DNA of 64,000 bases from Verpa conica (taxonomy: Eukaryota; Ascomycota; Pezizomycetes; Pezizales; Morchellaceae). The notes beneath the pieces are model-generated. The model made no database searches. It saw only the letters and a list, made by a program, of their open reading frames with translations, and was not told where the DNA came from. Position 1 is the first letter of the stretch; every line of letters starts with the position of its first letter. Both the position numbers and the translations under genes were made by a program. This document shows, piece after piece, positions 22,301-33,903 of this stretch. The stretch spans positions 1,178,001 through 1,242,000 of the forward strand of contig JAUFSD010000014.1 in the NCBI GenBank assembly GCA_033030425.1, written 5' to 3'.

Positions 22301-23375
22301 CAAGGAATTCATCATGACGACTCCAAGAAAGGTAGATGAAGATCTAGATGATGTCTTTATGGTGATCCTTAATTAATGATCTGTAGTTTAGAGCGTACCT
22401 CCCCCCCTTCCTTTTTTTTTCTACTGGGTGGCATGAGGTTACTAGTGCTAGAGCTCTTTTAGTATTTAATACTAGTGGTCGACGGGCCCACACGTGCGCC
22501 TTAGGTTGGATTCAAAGGCTATGGCTTCTTGCGCCGTAGTAAGTGCGGCTGGAAGCTAGCGCTGGTGCAGAAGTGGTTTATCGTGAGTAGGGTAGCGTTA
22601 TTGGGCTAGACGGGTCGGTTCTTGCCACCTTGTGAATGGTTGTAATGTATAGATAAGATGTATCGCGTCATAGGCACTCACTCGATATTCTGGGCTGTGT
22701 ATACCGACATAACGGGGGGGGGGTACTCTGGTGTAGGTCTCATTCTGTGAGTGGATGTAAGGTGTATTCTCATTGGGTAAGCACTGTGTTTAGTAGCCTT
22801 TTTTTCTTCTTCTTCTAGGCTTTAATTAAGGTGTTATAAAATACTGTGTATGTGTGGTTTTTAAGTAGGTTAGCAACAGAATAAAATTAAGGAGACCAAA
22901 AAAAAAAACCCCGAAATATAAGTTTTATATGAAATACTGGCCTGTAATCCAGCTCTGGCTGGTCCCATAATGTAATTCTCATATATTTTCCTAAATTTCC
23001 AGCTTTTGGTCTCCGCCATTCCACTCCAGGGATATCAGTATATATATAAAAAAGTACAGTTAACTATGAACCCATAAAACCGGAACTCAAGTATTAACAC
23101 AGCTAGCTCGGTGCATACTGATATATCCAGGGTGGACCAAAAACAGTTTCAAGCACCACCTCATTACCATCCGAGATCCGAGATCCAGATAGCCTTCTTA
23201 CAAAGTAAGAAAGCCCCACCCCCTATATCAACTGTCAACCCGAGGGCTGTCTTCTCTTTGTATATTTTTTTCAAGTACCAAGCAAACAACCTTTAGATAC
23301 TTCTAGCGTACTTTGAAGTGAAGGACTGTTACCCTCGGTGAAGTTGAAACCTGAATTTGAGATGCAGTTATCAAG

Positions 23376-23554
23376 TACAGCGAGATCACCCTATAATAAT
23401 AATGAAATTATAGTATTATATCCTTGTATAGTGGATATCTTTACAAAAAAAAGGCTCACTACACACAAAGTAATTCCTTTCTGGTCGGGAATGCCGTACC
23501 CTTACAAGACGATTATTCTTATAACTCCATCGTTTATAGGGTGATTGTACTGTA
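23376..23554. mobile_element. MITE, family A copy 1 (TA-flanked)
   Basis: The left end TACAGCGAGATCACCCTATA and the right end TATAGGGTGATTGTACTGTA form imperfect terminal inverted repeats bordered by TA, as in Tc1/mariner-pogo elements. The interior aligns by eye with the inverse complement of 36569-36712, sharing words such as TTACAAG/ACGATTATTCTTATAA and CACTACACAC. It is about 179 bp with no coding capacity. Confidence 0.6.
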
Positions 23555-25667
23555 GTAGACTTAGCCATCTTTTTAGACCTCGTAAGGATCACAGGGATGG
23601 GCGCCGTCGTCGTCTAAGGCCGAGATTAAGGTACTTTTCTCGAGTACTAGGTGAATCGATTCTATATTTCCTATTCGAGTCGCTATGGAGTACTGTAGCC
23701 AATGTTGGAATACCATTCTCAAGCAATAGACGAGCTACATCTATCATTCACATCTAACTTCATAATAGAGTGTCATATTTCCCCCCTTATCCATAGCTAG
23801 AATCAATAGGAACTCCCTTTTTTCAAGCCGTAAACAAACCAAACCAACCTCTCTCGGGGGAAGTACTCTCCCCACGCCGCCCGATACGAGGAGACTATAC
23901 CACTATAGTAAAATAATATTCATATAGCCTTAAGAAACCGCCTGATTAAACGCCTCCTATTTTCTCCAAGGTTGGGGTCGATACACAATACTCAAGCATC
24001 TGGCTGATCATCTCAATCCTGACCTTCCAAGCGAAGGAAAGGTATTCCTATCAACTACCTCTTTTCATCCAAGGAGTTAGAACCCTTCAATGCCCTCCCA
24101 CCCCCTTCTTTCGATACCGCCCTTGAAAACTAATTCAACAACCCAGCTCCTCCTCTCTCGAAAAACTTAAAAAAGCCTACTCACAACCCGCCGTAGAAGC
24201 CATAAACCCCTTAAACCCCTCGATCCACAAAGCATCACTCCGAGTCTCTTCTAGCTTACACAAACACGTCCACATATTTCCCGCTCAGCTGTTGATTGAT
24301 TCTAGACAAATTTCTACATGGAGTTATAGGTGATATGGCGACTTTTCTCAAAGGTTATAAAAGCTAGATTATGCGGTTCCTTATATATACTAGTGCTCAC
24401 TTTTCATCTAAATGATTTTAAGTCAGAGATCACTCCTATAAAACAAGTAACAGGGGAGGGAGGGGAGGGGTGGGGGGTTGGAACACTTTAATCAAATCTA
24501 CAACAAAAGTCATATTTCTTCCTCTTTTTATTTATTTTTTTAGAGGGGGGAGGGGGATGGTTGGTATTGAATGAATGAATTTATCATAAGTACATGCAAG
24601 GAGGGTTGGTATTGATTACTAGTGATAGAACACATAGCGTAGGAGTACGACGACACTTGCGCGTCCCAAATACACACCAATACCCCTTCTAGAAATCACT
24701 AATATTGTGGCTGTTTCAGCCACTTATTTATTTTTAACTCTATCTAGAGGGTAGTATCCGATCATAGATTATCACTCACTATTAGAAACGCATTTCATAT
24801 AACGTATCGAATAGGTATAGTGTGGAACACGGGGGTATTATCGCGTAAGAAGCTTAGTCTATGAGGTATCCTCTAAAGGGGGAAGCTCCTCTTCATCTCG
24901 CTAAATATGCAAGGAACCTATATATGTACTATATTTAACTATATATGTAATGGATTATATAGATATAGTACTAATAGCTTTCTTTTTTATTAAAGAAGCT
25001 CGGGGGAATTATTCTTAATAAATTTCATATACTATAAAAATGTAAGTTTCAATTCGGCTTTTTTTCCGCTTTTGGTTGTGAGATGCATAAACATTCAACT
25101 AAAGGGGAGTCTCGGGGGGTATTTATATCAACTCGTTATCCCCGTAACCCGTAATCCCCGACAACGTGGCTTCTCATAATAGATCAACATACAGACCGGG
25201 GATTACGGAACGGAGTGTAGAAGATGAGGAAATGGGGTGTAGAAACAGTACAACAATATAGAAAAGAGAGGCTCACTGGACCTAAGGGTCTACCATACCA
25301 ATTCGTATTGTCACATGACACCAACATTAGAGACCAGCTAACATACCCCAAAAGCCCATAGAAACGTTAAAGATACGGGACCCAGCATAACTCGTACTTT
25401 TATAGGATTAATAGCATAAAAGATGTGAAAAGAAAGTATGTACTATGTACGACTGTAGGATGCGATGTACGTGCATCAACAGTCACTCGTTTTTTGACAA
25501 AAATCGGTCGGATCCGGACATCCGACACAGGATCTATGAGTTTCTCTAGAGGGTTTTTGAAAAAATGAAAGAAAAAAAAGAAAACATTATGAATCCTACT
25601 CCGTATAACGCCAGATCTCTAAAAAAAAAGAAAAAAGAAACTATGTCTCCAATCCTTCCCCTCATGA

Positions 25668-26291
25668 TTACGTTAATTCTTTATCCCTTAGCCATGAACC
25701 ACCGCTCCATCGTTTTGATCTTCTCCTTAGCTCCGGTATATTATTGACTCTCTCGACCTTCCCATCAGCGCCTCCTCTTACAACCACAACCTTTTCCTTC
25801 TTTTCCCTCTTTTCCTCCTTCGGCGCCGGCTGCTTCTGCTGCTGCTGCTGTTCCTCGCCTAAGATGCTCCCAAAGCTACTCCAAGCCCTATCCGCCCATT
25901 TTGGACGGCAATTATGGCACGCACGGGCACTGCAGTTATCGCATACGTAGACCCAACGGAAATAATGCTGCCTACGACACCGTTGGCAATATTCATGTAC
26001 TTCCATTTTCAGATCCTGAGGCGTTGATGTTGACGCTGCAGTGTAAAAGCGGGTTACGGATTGATGTGTACATTTTGAGAGTCTGGGAATCGCTAGTACG
26101 GAGCCTGTGGGTCGCTGTTGCTGTTGCTGGGGTTTAAAACCTAGGGATGAAAATATCGAGGATGCTGACGACGCTGATAGTCGTTTTGATGTGGAGGGTG
26201 CGGTGAAGATTTTTGATAGTGGGGGGGCTGTGACTTGTACGATTTCTGCTTGCTGGGGCTTGGGTGTTGGGAAGGATGCAAAGAAGAGCAT
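25668..26291 (-). CDS. Hypothetical Cys-rich protein
   Basis: A single exon of 207 residues from the ATG at 26291. The first 90 residues are Ser/Ala/Pro-rich with a short Gln run and could act as a targeting or disordered region. A compact block has six cysteines in CxxC pairs (C102/C105, C117/C120 and C125/C128: YCQRC, VCDNC, ACHNC) that could hold two zinc ions. It is followed by a Gln run, a Lys/Glu stretch and a basic Trp-rich end (RRRSKRWSGGSW). I do not recognise the family. The cysteine pattern and the closing stop argue for real coding; 5' exons may exist upstream. Confidence 0.5.
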   Translation of the reverse strand: MLFFASFPTPKPQQAEIVQVTAPPLSKIFTAPSTSKRLSASSASSIFSSLGFKPQQQQQRPTGSVLAIPRLSKCTHQSVTRFYTAASTSTPQDLKMEVHEYCQRCRRQHYFRWVYVCDNCSARACHNCRPKWADRAWSSFGSILGEEQQQQQKQPAPKEEKREKKEKVVVVRGGADGKVERVNNIPELRRRSKRWSGGSWLRDKELT

Positions 26292-27765
26292 TACAGGTGT
26301 TGGTAGTATGTGAGCTAGAAATGGAAATGATGGGATGGACCTGGTCCTTTTGATGTGATATGTATAGCTGTATTAGACGAGATGTCGAGGAGAGATGAAG
26401 GAAGAGGAGGGGAGAGGAGGATAAGAAGAGCAGAGCAGGAAGAGGTAGATGTACTGTTTGTAGGTTGGATGGATGCACACACAGTAAGGCAGGCCCGGAA
26501 TTGAATGTTATTATTAAGGTGAGCCGGACAGCGGATACACGCAGGGTTAGGGCTGGCAGCTGTAGGGGCCAACCAGGCGGAAACAAGTCTTTGGATCAGA
26601 TAAGATTAGATGCCAAGAAGTGTCAGCCTTCGGATCGAAACAGCTCCGCCGCTCCTTGGCCTGGGATTCTGGGGACACCTGAAACATTACGCACTGTGCA
26701 CGCCATTAGCCATGATCTCTGGTGATAGGCGATGGATGATATGATGATCTGAGGATATGAGGATATGAGGATACGAGTACTATAGACATCGAAGGATGAG
26801 GATCGTAGAGAATTAAAACTCGGAGAATTGAATCTTGCAATAGATTGAAGGGAACAAGCACGGGAATCGGCGATGATCATTAGATTCTGTCTGAACCCTA
26901 CTGCCTGTACCTGCTCTATGTATAGTATGTATCTACATGTATCTACATGTACCCACCTTGTTACTGTGTGACTCGGGGTGGATCTCTAGAGATGCAGCAG
27001 TCCTCAATTTACCGGTTCAGGTAGACTTTCACGCGAATAGCCAAGCGGTAAGCTGAGAGCAGGGAAGATCTCAGGCAGTTGGACAGAAAGAGTAACCTCG
27101 CAGCAGGCAAATTCGGTGTTGACAATATCGACGGCCAGCCCCGATACCCGACGCAGCTGAAGATCCGATTAGGCGGCTGGTCGGTTGTTGCCCTCTCCAG
27201 TCTCCTGCAGTGTCCTCCACTCCCTCCCTCCAGTCCCCCCTCCTACTGCCTCGGTTCTCTTGCCAGCTCAGACCTAAGTAAAGTGAGTCCCTGAAGTTCA
27301 GCCCCTTCCTGCCCTGTCTCTCCCTCCAACCACCTCAAAGTCTGGCTGTTTATTGCTGCACGACCCCACACTTGCTTGTGCTCTGTGCTCTCTCTTCTCC
27401 TCTCTGCTCCTCTCCTCTTCTATCCTCTCCTCTTCCCTTCTTCTCCTAGCGCTCTGCATCGCACATCTTACATCTCCCTACATCTGTCAGTTACAGTAGG
27501 CGACTGTTGCATCTCAATTCCTAGTTTATTGTTATTGTTAAACAAGGTTCGTCATCACTGGTCTCTTTTCGCGCCCGGCATCATCCATTACATATATACA
27601 CACGCGTTGCAACTGTTGGTTGGCCTGGGCCTGGCCAGGGGACACGACAACAACAACCCTATCCTTCATCTTCATCCTTCATCCCTCTCCCCTCACATAA
27701 ACAAGAAACACTGTGCTCGGTCGCGTTGCTAATTATTGTCCTGGGAAACACCAGCATTCACACCA
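26292..27765. other. Intergenic region upstream of the Mpv17-like gene
   Basis: It contains tandem GGATATGA units at about 26750-26780 and a C/T-rich stretch (27200-27480), likely the promoter and 5' leader of the plus-strand gene. Confidence 0.5.
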
Positions 27766-28740
27766 ATGGCCGAAGTCACTAAAGAAGTCATCCGGAAGGA
27801 GATCACCTCCATGTCCTCCTCCACCAAGCACAAGACTGGTGGTTTCGGGGGGGTTGGGTCTGGATATATGCAGGTACGTAGGCGCGATTCCTCTTTACGT
27901 GATTGCTCGGGTGCTAATGCACAATCGTGCCTTTTTTAGCTCTATTTCAGGCAGCTCCAAGACAATCCACTGTAGCTTACCCCCCCATCTTTCTGAACGT
28001 GTTTTTCGCATTCCGTTCGCTTGGCCGGCTGGCGGTCATGCTTTCCAGATATGCATGGAATACTGACGAAAGAATTATGTGCATAGGCGGACAAAGATGC
28101 TCACCTCTGGCACGCTTTCTGCCCTCCAGGAATATCTTGCCTCAGTGATCGCTCGCGATAGAAGCAGGGATGGCTCATACTTGACCCCTCGCGTTCCCAA
28201 GATGGCCGTGTATGGTGCCCTTATCTCAGCACCGCTCGGACACATCCTCGTCACCCTTCTGCAGAAGAATTTTGCTGGGCGCACTTCTACCAAGTCCAAG
28301 ATCGCGCAGATTGTCGTGAGCAATCTTCTCGTGTCACCGATTCAGAATACGGTTTATCTCGCCTGCATGGCTGTTATTGCTGGCGCGCGCACATTCCACC
28401 AGGTCCGTGCAACTGTCATCGCTGGGTTCCTTCCCGTCATGAAGGTATCATGGTGCACCAGCCCGCTCGCGCTGCTTTTTGCCCAGAAGTTCCTGCCGCC
28501 GCACGCGTGGGTGCCGTTCTTCAATTTGGTCGGGTTCGTGATTGGGACATACATCAATTCGGAGACCAAGAAGGGGAGGCTCGCAGCTCTCAAAAGGAAG
28601 AAGGTATGTTAATTATATAAACGTCGTAAAACTTTAAACTAATTCTTTTAAAGTTGCAGAGAGAGAAGAAGTCCCTATCGGAAGAGCACGTCAGCACCAC
28701 CAAGGAGTACTATGTCCGACGAGACCAGGGTGGAATTTAA
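27766..28740 (+). CDS. Mpv17/PMP22-family membrane protein
   Basis: Four exons, 27766-27873, 27940-27971, 28087-28603 and 28660-28740, join in phase and give 245 residues. The family core is evident: LYFRQLQDNPL, then TSGTLSALQEYLAS, MAVYGALISAPLGH, PIQNTVYLACMAVIAGA and SPLALLFAQKFLPPHAWVPFFN. About four hydrophobic segments are visible. Members sit in the peroxisomal or inner mitochondrial membrane and affect small-solute passage. In filamentous fungi the PMP22-like member also takes part in Woronin body formation, so that role is possible but not shown. The second exon is only 32 nt. Confidence 0.88.
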
Positions 28741-29483
28741 GGAGGAGGGAGGAATATAGGAAATAAATACTTTTATATATCCTTTCTTATTTCATTTCTT
28801 TCTCTGGGACAACAACGTATCAACACACGAAATGTAGGAACTAGGGAAGGTTCCATCAATTCACCCTTAATTGCTCTATTTTCTCTCTTGGTTTCATCTG
28901 GATCGTTAGCATTCCCCGCATGGGGTGGTTACACTAGACTTTCTCCTTCGGGCTATCTAAATCCTGGATGAAAAGATCTATTTGTACCACATATTTCTCA
29001 TATTACCCTTTTTTTCTCTTTCTTTTGTTGTGGGGTTTCTGGGGCTGGAATGGAATGGTGTGTATTTGTGTACGAGGAATCTGTAGATCAAGGTCACACA
29101 GAATCAGTCAAAAACGGATGGAGATGGAGAGTTTGGAGTCGGGTTAAGGAATTGGGGGGGATCAGGGGGCAAGAATTTATATCTTGTCTAGTTTTTTTCC
29201 TTTCTTTTTTTGTTTTAAGGAGTGAGGATGTGAGTTGATCTTGATTGTATTCTTTTTCTTTACCTGTTACTTTTTCCTACTTTGTTACTCTATGTACTTT
29301 TCAAGCGACTCAGAAGCAATGAAAGACGTTTACATGAACATGTGACCCGAATGATACACTATGACTTTGGAAGCACCTCATTACCCGGCCTAAACAACCA
29401 CACTACCAACCCACCAAAATATTTTTTTCCCTCACTCTCACCCCACCAAACAACCCCTAACCACACATATACAAACAGCAATA
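28741..29483. other. Spacer between the Mpv17-like gene and ALB1
   Basis: 3' flank and promoter only. No gene is seen. Confidence 0.5.
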
Positions 29484-30037
29484 ATGGGCCGCATCACCAA
29501 ACCCAAATCCAAACGTAGTTCCCCCCTCCCTCAATTAACCCAAACCTTAACTAACACCCACTCCACAGCACCTTCAACCCGGACTCGTGCCGCACGACGA
29601 CAATCCTCACCCTCTCTCGGGCTCGACAAATCACTAACCACACTCCCCAGAGCCTCCGACGACCCAAACATCAGCAACAAAGAAGCCATAGCGAAAAAAG
29701 CCGGCGACGCAATGTTACGCTCAACACTAGGCGACAACGGCATCAGTAAGCGGAAGGGTGGTAAAGAACCGAGTAGGCAGAAAAAAAAGAGAATGCAAAG
29801 GGCTGTTGGCAAGGCTGAGGCTGTGATGGAGAGGTTGGATAAGAAGAGGGGTGATAGTGCTAAGAGGGGTAAGGTTGTTAAAGATAGAAGGGTAAGTTTC
29901 TTTTTTTCCTTTCTTTTTTTCCTTTTTTTCTAGAGATTTTGAACTAAATTTTGTAGGATGATTGGGGGGTGTTGAATGGGAAGATTGAAGGTGAGGTAGA
30001 GGCCGTGAAGTCTGGTGCGGCGGATGTAGTAGTGTGA
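29484..30037 (+). CDS. ALB1: Ribosome biogenesis protein Alb1
   Basis: Exons 29484-29891 and 29957-30037 give 162 residues. The layout fits filamentous-fungal Alb1: a basic start, a Ser-rich stretch with RAARRQSSPSLGLDKSL, a middle with KKKRMQRAVGKAEAVMERLD, and an acidic end with DDWGVLN. Alb1 is a nuclear shuttling factor that works with Arx1 on pre-60S ribosomal particles and is recycled by Rei1. The acceptor TTTTGTAG is preceded by an ACTAA branch-like motif. It is very Lys/Arg-rich, as expected for a pre-ribosome protein. The family call is from pattern memory and moderately firm. Confidence 0.75.
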
Positions 30038-31330
30038 TTTTTTTTTTTTGTATATTATTGGAGCGGCGTTAGAGGCGTTCGTTAGTTCGTTCGTTCGTTC
30101 GGATGGATGGATGGATCAAAAGGGTACGGCGGACTGCAGCGACCACTCCGCCATAATTACGGAAGTGAAAGGCCAGAATTCCCCCCCACCAAAATTTCCC
30201 TCAAAGTCAATGGGCCAATACCTATATTTAGACTACTATGTGCTCTTGATAGATAAATAAACTCCCCCTTACCTATAGCACCCTGGCATGTAAGTGGAAG
30301 AGGGGTGGAAACAAGGTTTTTGGGTAAACTCCCTACTTATTACCCAATTGGGACACCTCAGGCTTGAAGTAGAGAGATTAAAGCTACCCAAAGACTTTAT
30401 AGACCATTAGGGATACCTTAGCTAGGCATACAAATTCTTTTAAAAAAAATTTTTTTTGAGGGGGGGGATTGTGAACAAAATTTTTAGAGATCTCTACACC
30501 CACAATATCCCAATTTCGCCCCAGGGTAAGGGTCTCTATCCTAAAGTCTTGCTTCCACCCCTCTTCTACTTGCTTGCTAGGGCATTACATGTATAGGTGA
30601 GGAAAGGTGTATTTAATTATCAGGACCATAAGGTAATTCAAATGTATTTATTAGCTCACTAACTTTAGACGAAATTTTAGTGGGGGGGAGATTCTGGCTT
30701 TTCACTTTCGTAATTATGGCGGAGTGGTTGCTGCAGTCCGCCGTAAAAGGGGTGTTCTCCCCCCCCCCATGCTTTAAATTTTATTTATTGGGTTTTGAAC
30801 TGTTTGTGGGTCTTGGGGTTGCCTTGGCTTGCTCTGTGTACCTGGAAGTGGGTTTTTTTCCGTACCTATTTTAGATATAAACTCTGGGAGCTGCGTTGGA
30901 GAGCTGCGCATATCTAGATGCTTTTGAATGTGGGTTTTTTTATATGGTCGACGGTAGGAATTGATCTCATACCTCAAACATACCACTGTTATCAATAGGC
31001 CTTCTGGTGCTTCGGGTCCCTTCGCCTCATAAAAACGTCTCGACTGTCTTGCATAAATACATCGAAGCCTAGTAAGGGTCATTAAACTGTTATATATAAA
31101 AACAATTTTATAGTTGGTATAATATACTCATATTCTTGGTGCCTACGGTATTTATCTGCTTTGCCAGTACCACTCATGTCACTCATGTCACCGTCTTGAC
31201 ACTATGGCACTTGATATGTGCCAAGGCTTGATAAGCCACTTGACGTAGTTGCCTTTTTATAAATTCATGTTCTTGGGCTTAATCAACTACGTTTCATCTC
31301 CAATCACTGAACTTATAACACCGGTTCATT
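30038..31330. other. Spacer carrying the foldback MITE
   Basis: Apart from the element at 30125-30745 it contains TTCG and GGAT short repeats (about 30080-30115) and the promoter of the gene at 31331. Confidence 0.6.
30125..30745. mobile_element. 621-bp foldback MITE with about 80-bp TIRs
   Basis: The left end TACGGCGGACTGCAGC (30125) recurs inverted at the right end (to 30745). The arms pair over about 80 nt with roughly one difference in ten, largely G/A. The ends are TA, so a TA target duplication (Tc1/mariner type) is likely. A second inverted pair lies further in (GGAAGAGGGGTGGAA near 30297 and TTCCACCCCTCTTC near 30552), so most of the element folds back. There is no coding region. Confidence 0.8.
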
Positions 31331-33201
31331 ATGGACGACCCCATAGACAATCATTCTACCCTCGGTCTTCGCCCTCCGTTCACCGCTGAATATACTCCTC
31401 CGTCTATCGGTCTACACTCATTCACCATCTTCCGCCATCCTGGCTACAAGAATGGTACCAACTTGCTCTTCCGCCTCCCAAGCTTAGACGGTAATCATAG
31501 CACTCGCGGCATACATCATGGCACTGCACTCACCGCCTGTTCGATTATTGCTTGCAATATGCCTGGCTTCCTCTCACCAATTCGATTAGAATCTCCGCCC
31601 CCATTGCTACTCGTAGTGCCGGATCTAGACGAGCTCTTGACAGCTCCGGAATACTACTTTTATCCGCGAGCATGGGTTGGGAGCTCCGCCGTGGGTAGCT
31701 TCGATCTCCAGTATCCAGTGTGTCCAGACTTTGAAAATTGGCAATTCCCTCACCAAGCGCTACCACTAGAATGGACAACTACACAGGTATTCTCCCTATG
31801 TTTTTTTTGCAAGCTATAGAGTTATTATACGTTAGCAAAACTACCCGAACATTTGCATTGCAACCACATTTTGTATGCAAAAGCATCTTTGGGCAAGTTT
31901 TACTCCACAACCACAATAGCTATAAGAAAGATAATTTTATTTATGGAACTCCCAGGGGCTATAGTGGCTATAAGCTTAGTGTGACTGTTTGTGTCAAGCT
32001 TTTGGGGTGGGGGTTGTGGGAGATTTGCTTAGGTGCAATCTAAATGTTCGGGCAGATTTGATAACGTATAATGGTAACCCTTACCCTCCGCAGCCAGAAC
32101 TACAGCATCTCTCGAGCGAAGTGCCTGCTCCTTCTCAATATTCTTTTGCTGTCACAAAGAGAGATCGTATTTGCAGAGTTTCTGGGTTCAGCGACTGTCT
32201 ACAGACAGCGCATCTTGTTCAGAAGGATCAATATAAATGGGTTTGTTACCGCCAGAGTTACAGCTCACACAACGCTAACGAATAAAGCAGTTTGGGATCA
32301 ATGAAATGAGTATCTATAATCTCTCATTACGCCTCCCTCAGGAATTTATCACCTCCGATATCCAGAACTGTATTAGGATCCGTGCAGATCTGCATCTCGT
32401 TTTCGACGCCGCATCCTTTGTCTTTGTTCCAAAAGCAGGCAGCTGGCGAGTCCATTTTCTTGCAGTTACGAGAGACTATGGCGGTCTATTTCATAATCGC
32501 GAGACAGAGGGTCTCATGGTGTCGAGGGAATTTATTTACGCGCGGTTCGCATGGTCGGTTCTTCCACTAGCTGGCGAGTTCGCCGGGAGAGTAGGAGTGA
32601 AAGTAAGGGTTCGAGATGAACTGGCTGGGGATTGGGTAGACAAGGTGGTTCTTAATGAAGTTATACCTTTTACACCAGATGTAAAGAGAAATAAGAGGAG
32701 AACTGGTGAGGGTGCCGGTGCCGGGGGCGAGCAGACAGTCATAGGCGATCCTAGCAGTGAGGCGGTGCCAAAAAGGACTCGTAGATTTAGCACCGAGAAT
32801 ATCTCAGAGGTCGAACCTCTAGAGATTCATAGTGAGCCTACTCCTGGTTCTAGCGCTATTCCCTTAGAGAAAGCTTCAAACCCCGGTTTAGCAGAAATAG
32901 TGGGTAATGGCACTGCTTCTAGGGGTGGCACAAACTCTCTTGCTAAAAGAATTTTCAACAATCTTGGTACAGTTCCCTGGCTCTGCTCTGTATTACTCGG
33001 CTAACTCAGCGCACTATAGTGGAAAGCGAGCCAAAGCGAGCCTGGAACACGATTATGTGGCATCCAGAATCAGATCGTATGAACGCAATACGGGAAAAAT
33101 GGCTGACGGAGCGAGAACCAGGGCATGCAGGGGAGGTTAAAAGGCAAATTGAAATGCTAGAAGCTGGCATGGTGTGGGGGGATGAGGATGAGGAGTACTA
33201 G
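31331..33201 (+). CDS. HNH_2-type fungal protein
   Basis: Four exons, 31331-31786, 32094-32240, 32291-32966 and 33020-33201, close in phase and give 486 residues. The centre carries the fungal HNH_2 signature: CRVSGFSDCLQTAHLV (with H192), Y-K-W, then NCIRIRADLHLVFDAASFVFVPK and LFHNR. The N-terminal part has a GNHSTRG/GTALTA region typical of these proteins. Such genes are numerous in ascomycetes; the fold suggests a metal-dependent endonuclease but no member's role is well known. The C-terminus has a Ser/Glu-rich linker and a charged helix (REKWLTEREPGHAGEVKRQI). The first intron is 307 nt and includes a MITE-like insert. Confidence 0.82.
31842..32054. mobile_element. MITE-like insert inside an intron
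   Basis: TACCCGAACATTTGCATTGC at 31842 recurs inverted at about 32033-32054 (GCAATCTAAATGTTCGGGCA). These are imperfect terminal inverted repeats of about 20 nt around 213 bp. Without it the first intron of the HNH_2 gene would be about 94 nt, close to its neighbours. It is a non-coding element. Confidence 0.55.
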
Positions 33202-33903
33202 ATATTAAGGGTAAGTGATCAGAAGAGGCTCTGGTTGGGGAATGGGTATGCACCACATATGTGGGGTGCGGTTAATTGGTTGAGGCTTGGAGCCACGCTG
33301 TAAATTTTTATTTAGGAGTTCTCCCACCCTCCTATCTTAACCACTTTCATTGTAGGTGGTCTCTTTTCCGTAGTTATTCTCGGCAAAATTATCTGCTCGA
33401 GTTCCCTTGTTCTCCATAACTATAGTACTGGTTCTGACTCGATTTGTTTATAATATAAAAGTGAGCTTCTTTTTTTCTTTTCCTTTCTCTTCCCCTGTAG
33501 TTTTTTTAAACAAATGAGGGAAATTTGGCTCTTGCTTCAAATATACATGTATATTCTACTTGTGCCAATGAGTCAAACATGGTGTTTAAAGAAATGACAC
33601 TAGTTTTACTACTCTGTGGTATTAGGATCATTGTTTAGGTCATCTACTCACCAAATATCACTCGGAAGTAGCGGTGCCATTAAATACTTGGTCGATTTTC
33701 GAAGATTTAGAGATTTTGTTGGTTCTTTTACAGTACTGGTGCTATATAGGACACTTGTTCATACCCCAATATTTATATATGTTTTCTTTTGTTTTTGTGA
33801 TATTCCGAAAATACTAAAGATCCCAACTGCTAGCGACCACAAAATAAGAGTCTTCTCTTCTAGAAGCCCAAAGAAAATTATAATAATGTACTAGAACTAT
33901 GAT
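33202..33903. other. Spacer between converging gene and pseudogene
   Basis: T-rich and AT-rich sequence with no gene seen. Confidence 0.5.

Larger units (their letters stand above)
20841..25667. other. 4.8-kb gene-free, repeat-rich region
   Basis: The first part is the T-rich 3' flank of the kinase. Poly-T tracts lie at about 22110-22132 and 22186-22202 and a GAAA run at about 22258-22300. A MITE lies at 23376-23554. From about 23000 the DNA is AT-rich. A short minus-strand stretch near 23600-23760 reads like one ankyrin repeat (DVARLLLENG), but no gene is supported. Confidence 0.55.

Noticed and set aside
23600..23760. Single ankyrin-like stretch on the minus strand
   Set aside because: One short match (DVARLLLENG) without a start, further repeats or open context is too weak to call a gene or pseudogene.
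24150..24310. Short plus-strand frame reading like a helical protein
   Set aside because: Stops on both sides, no domain recognised and no usable splice signals.
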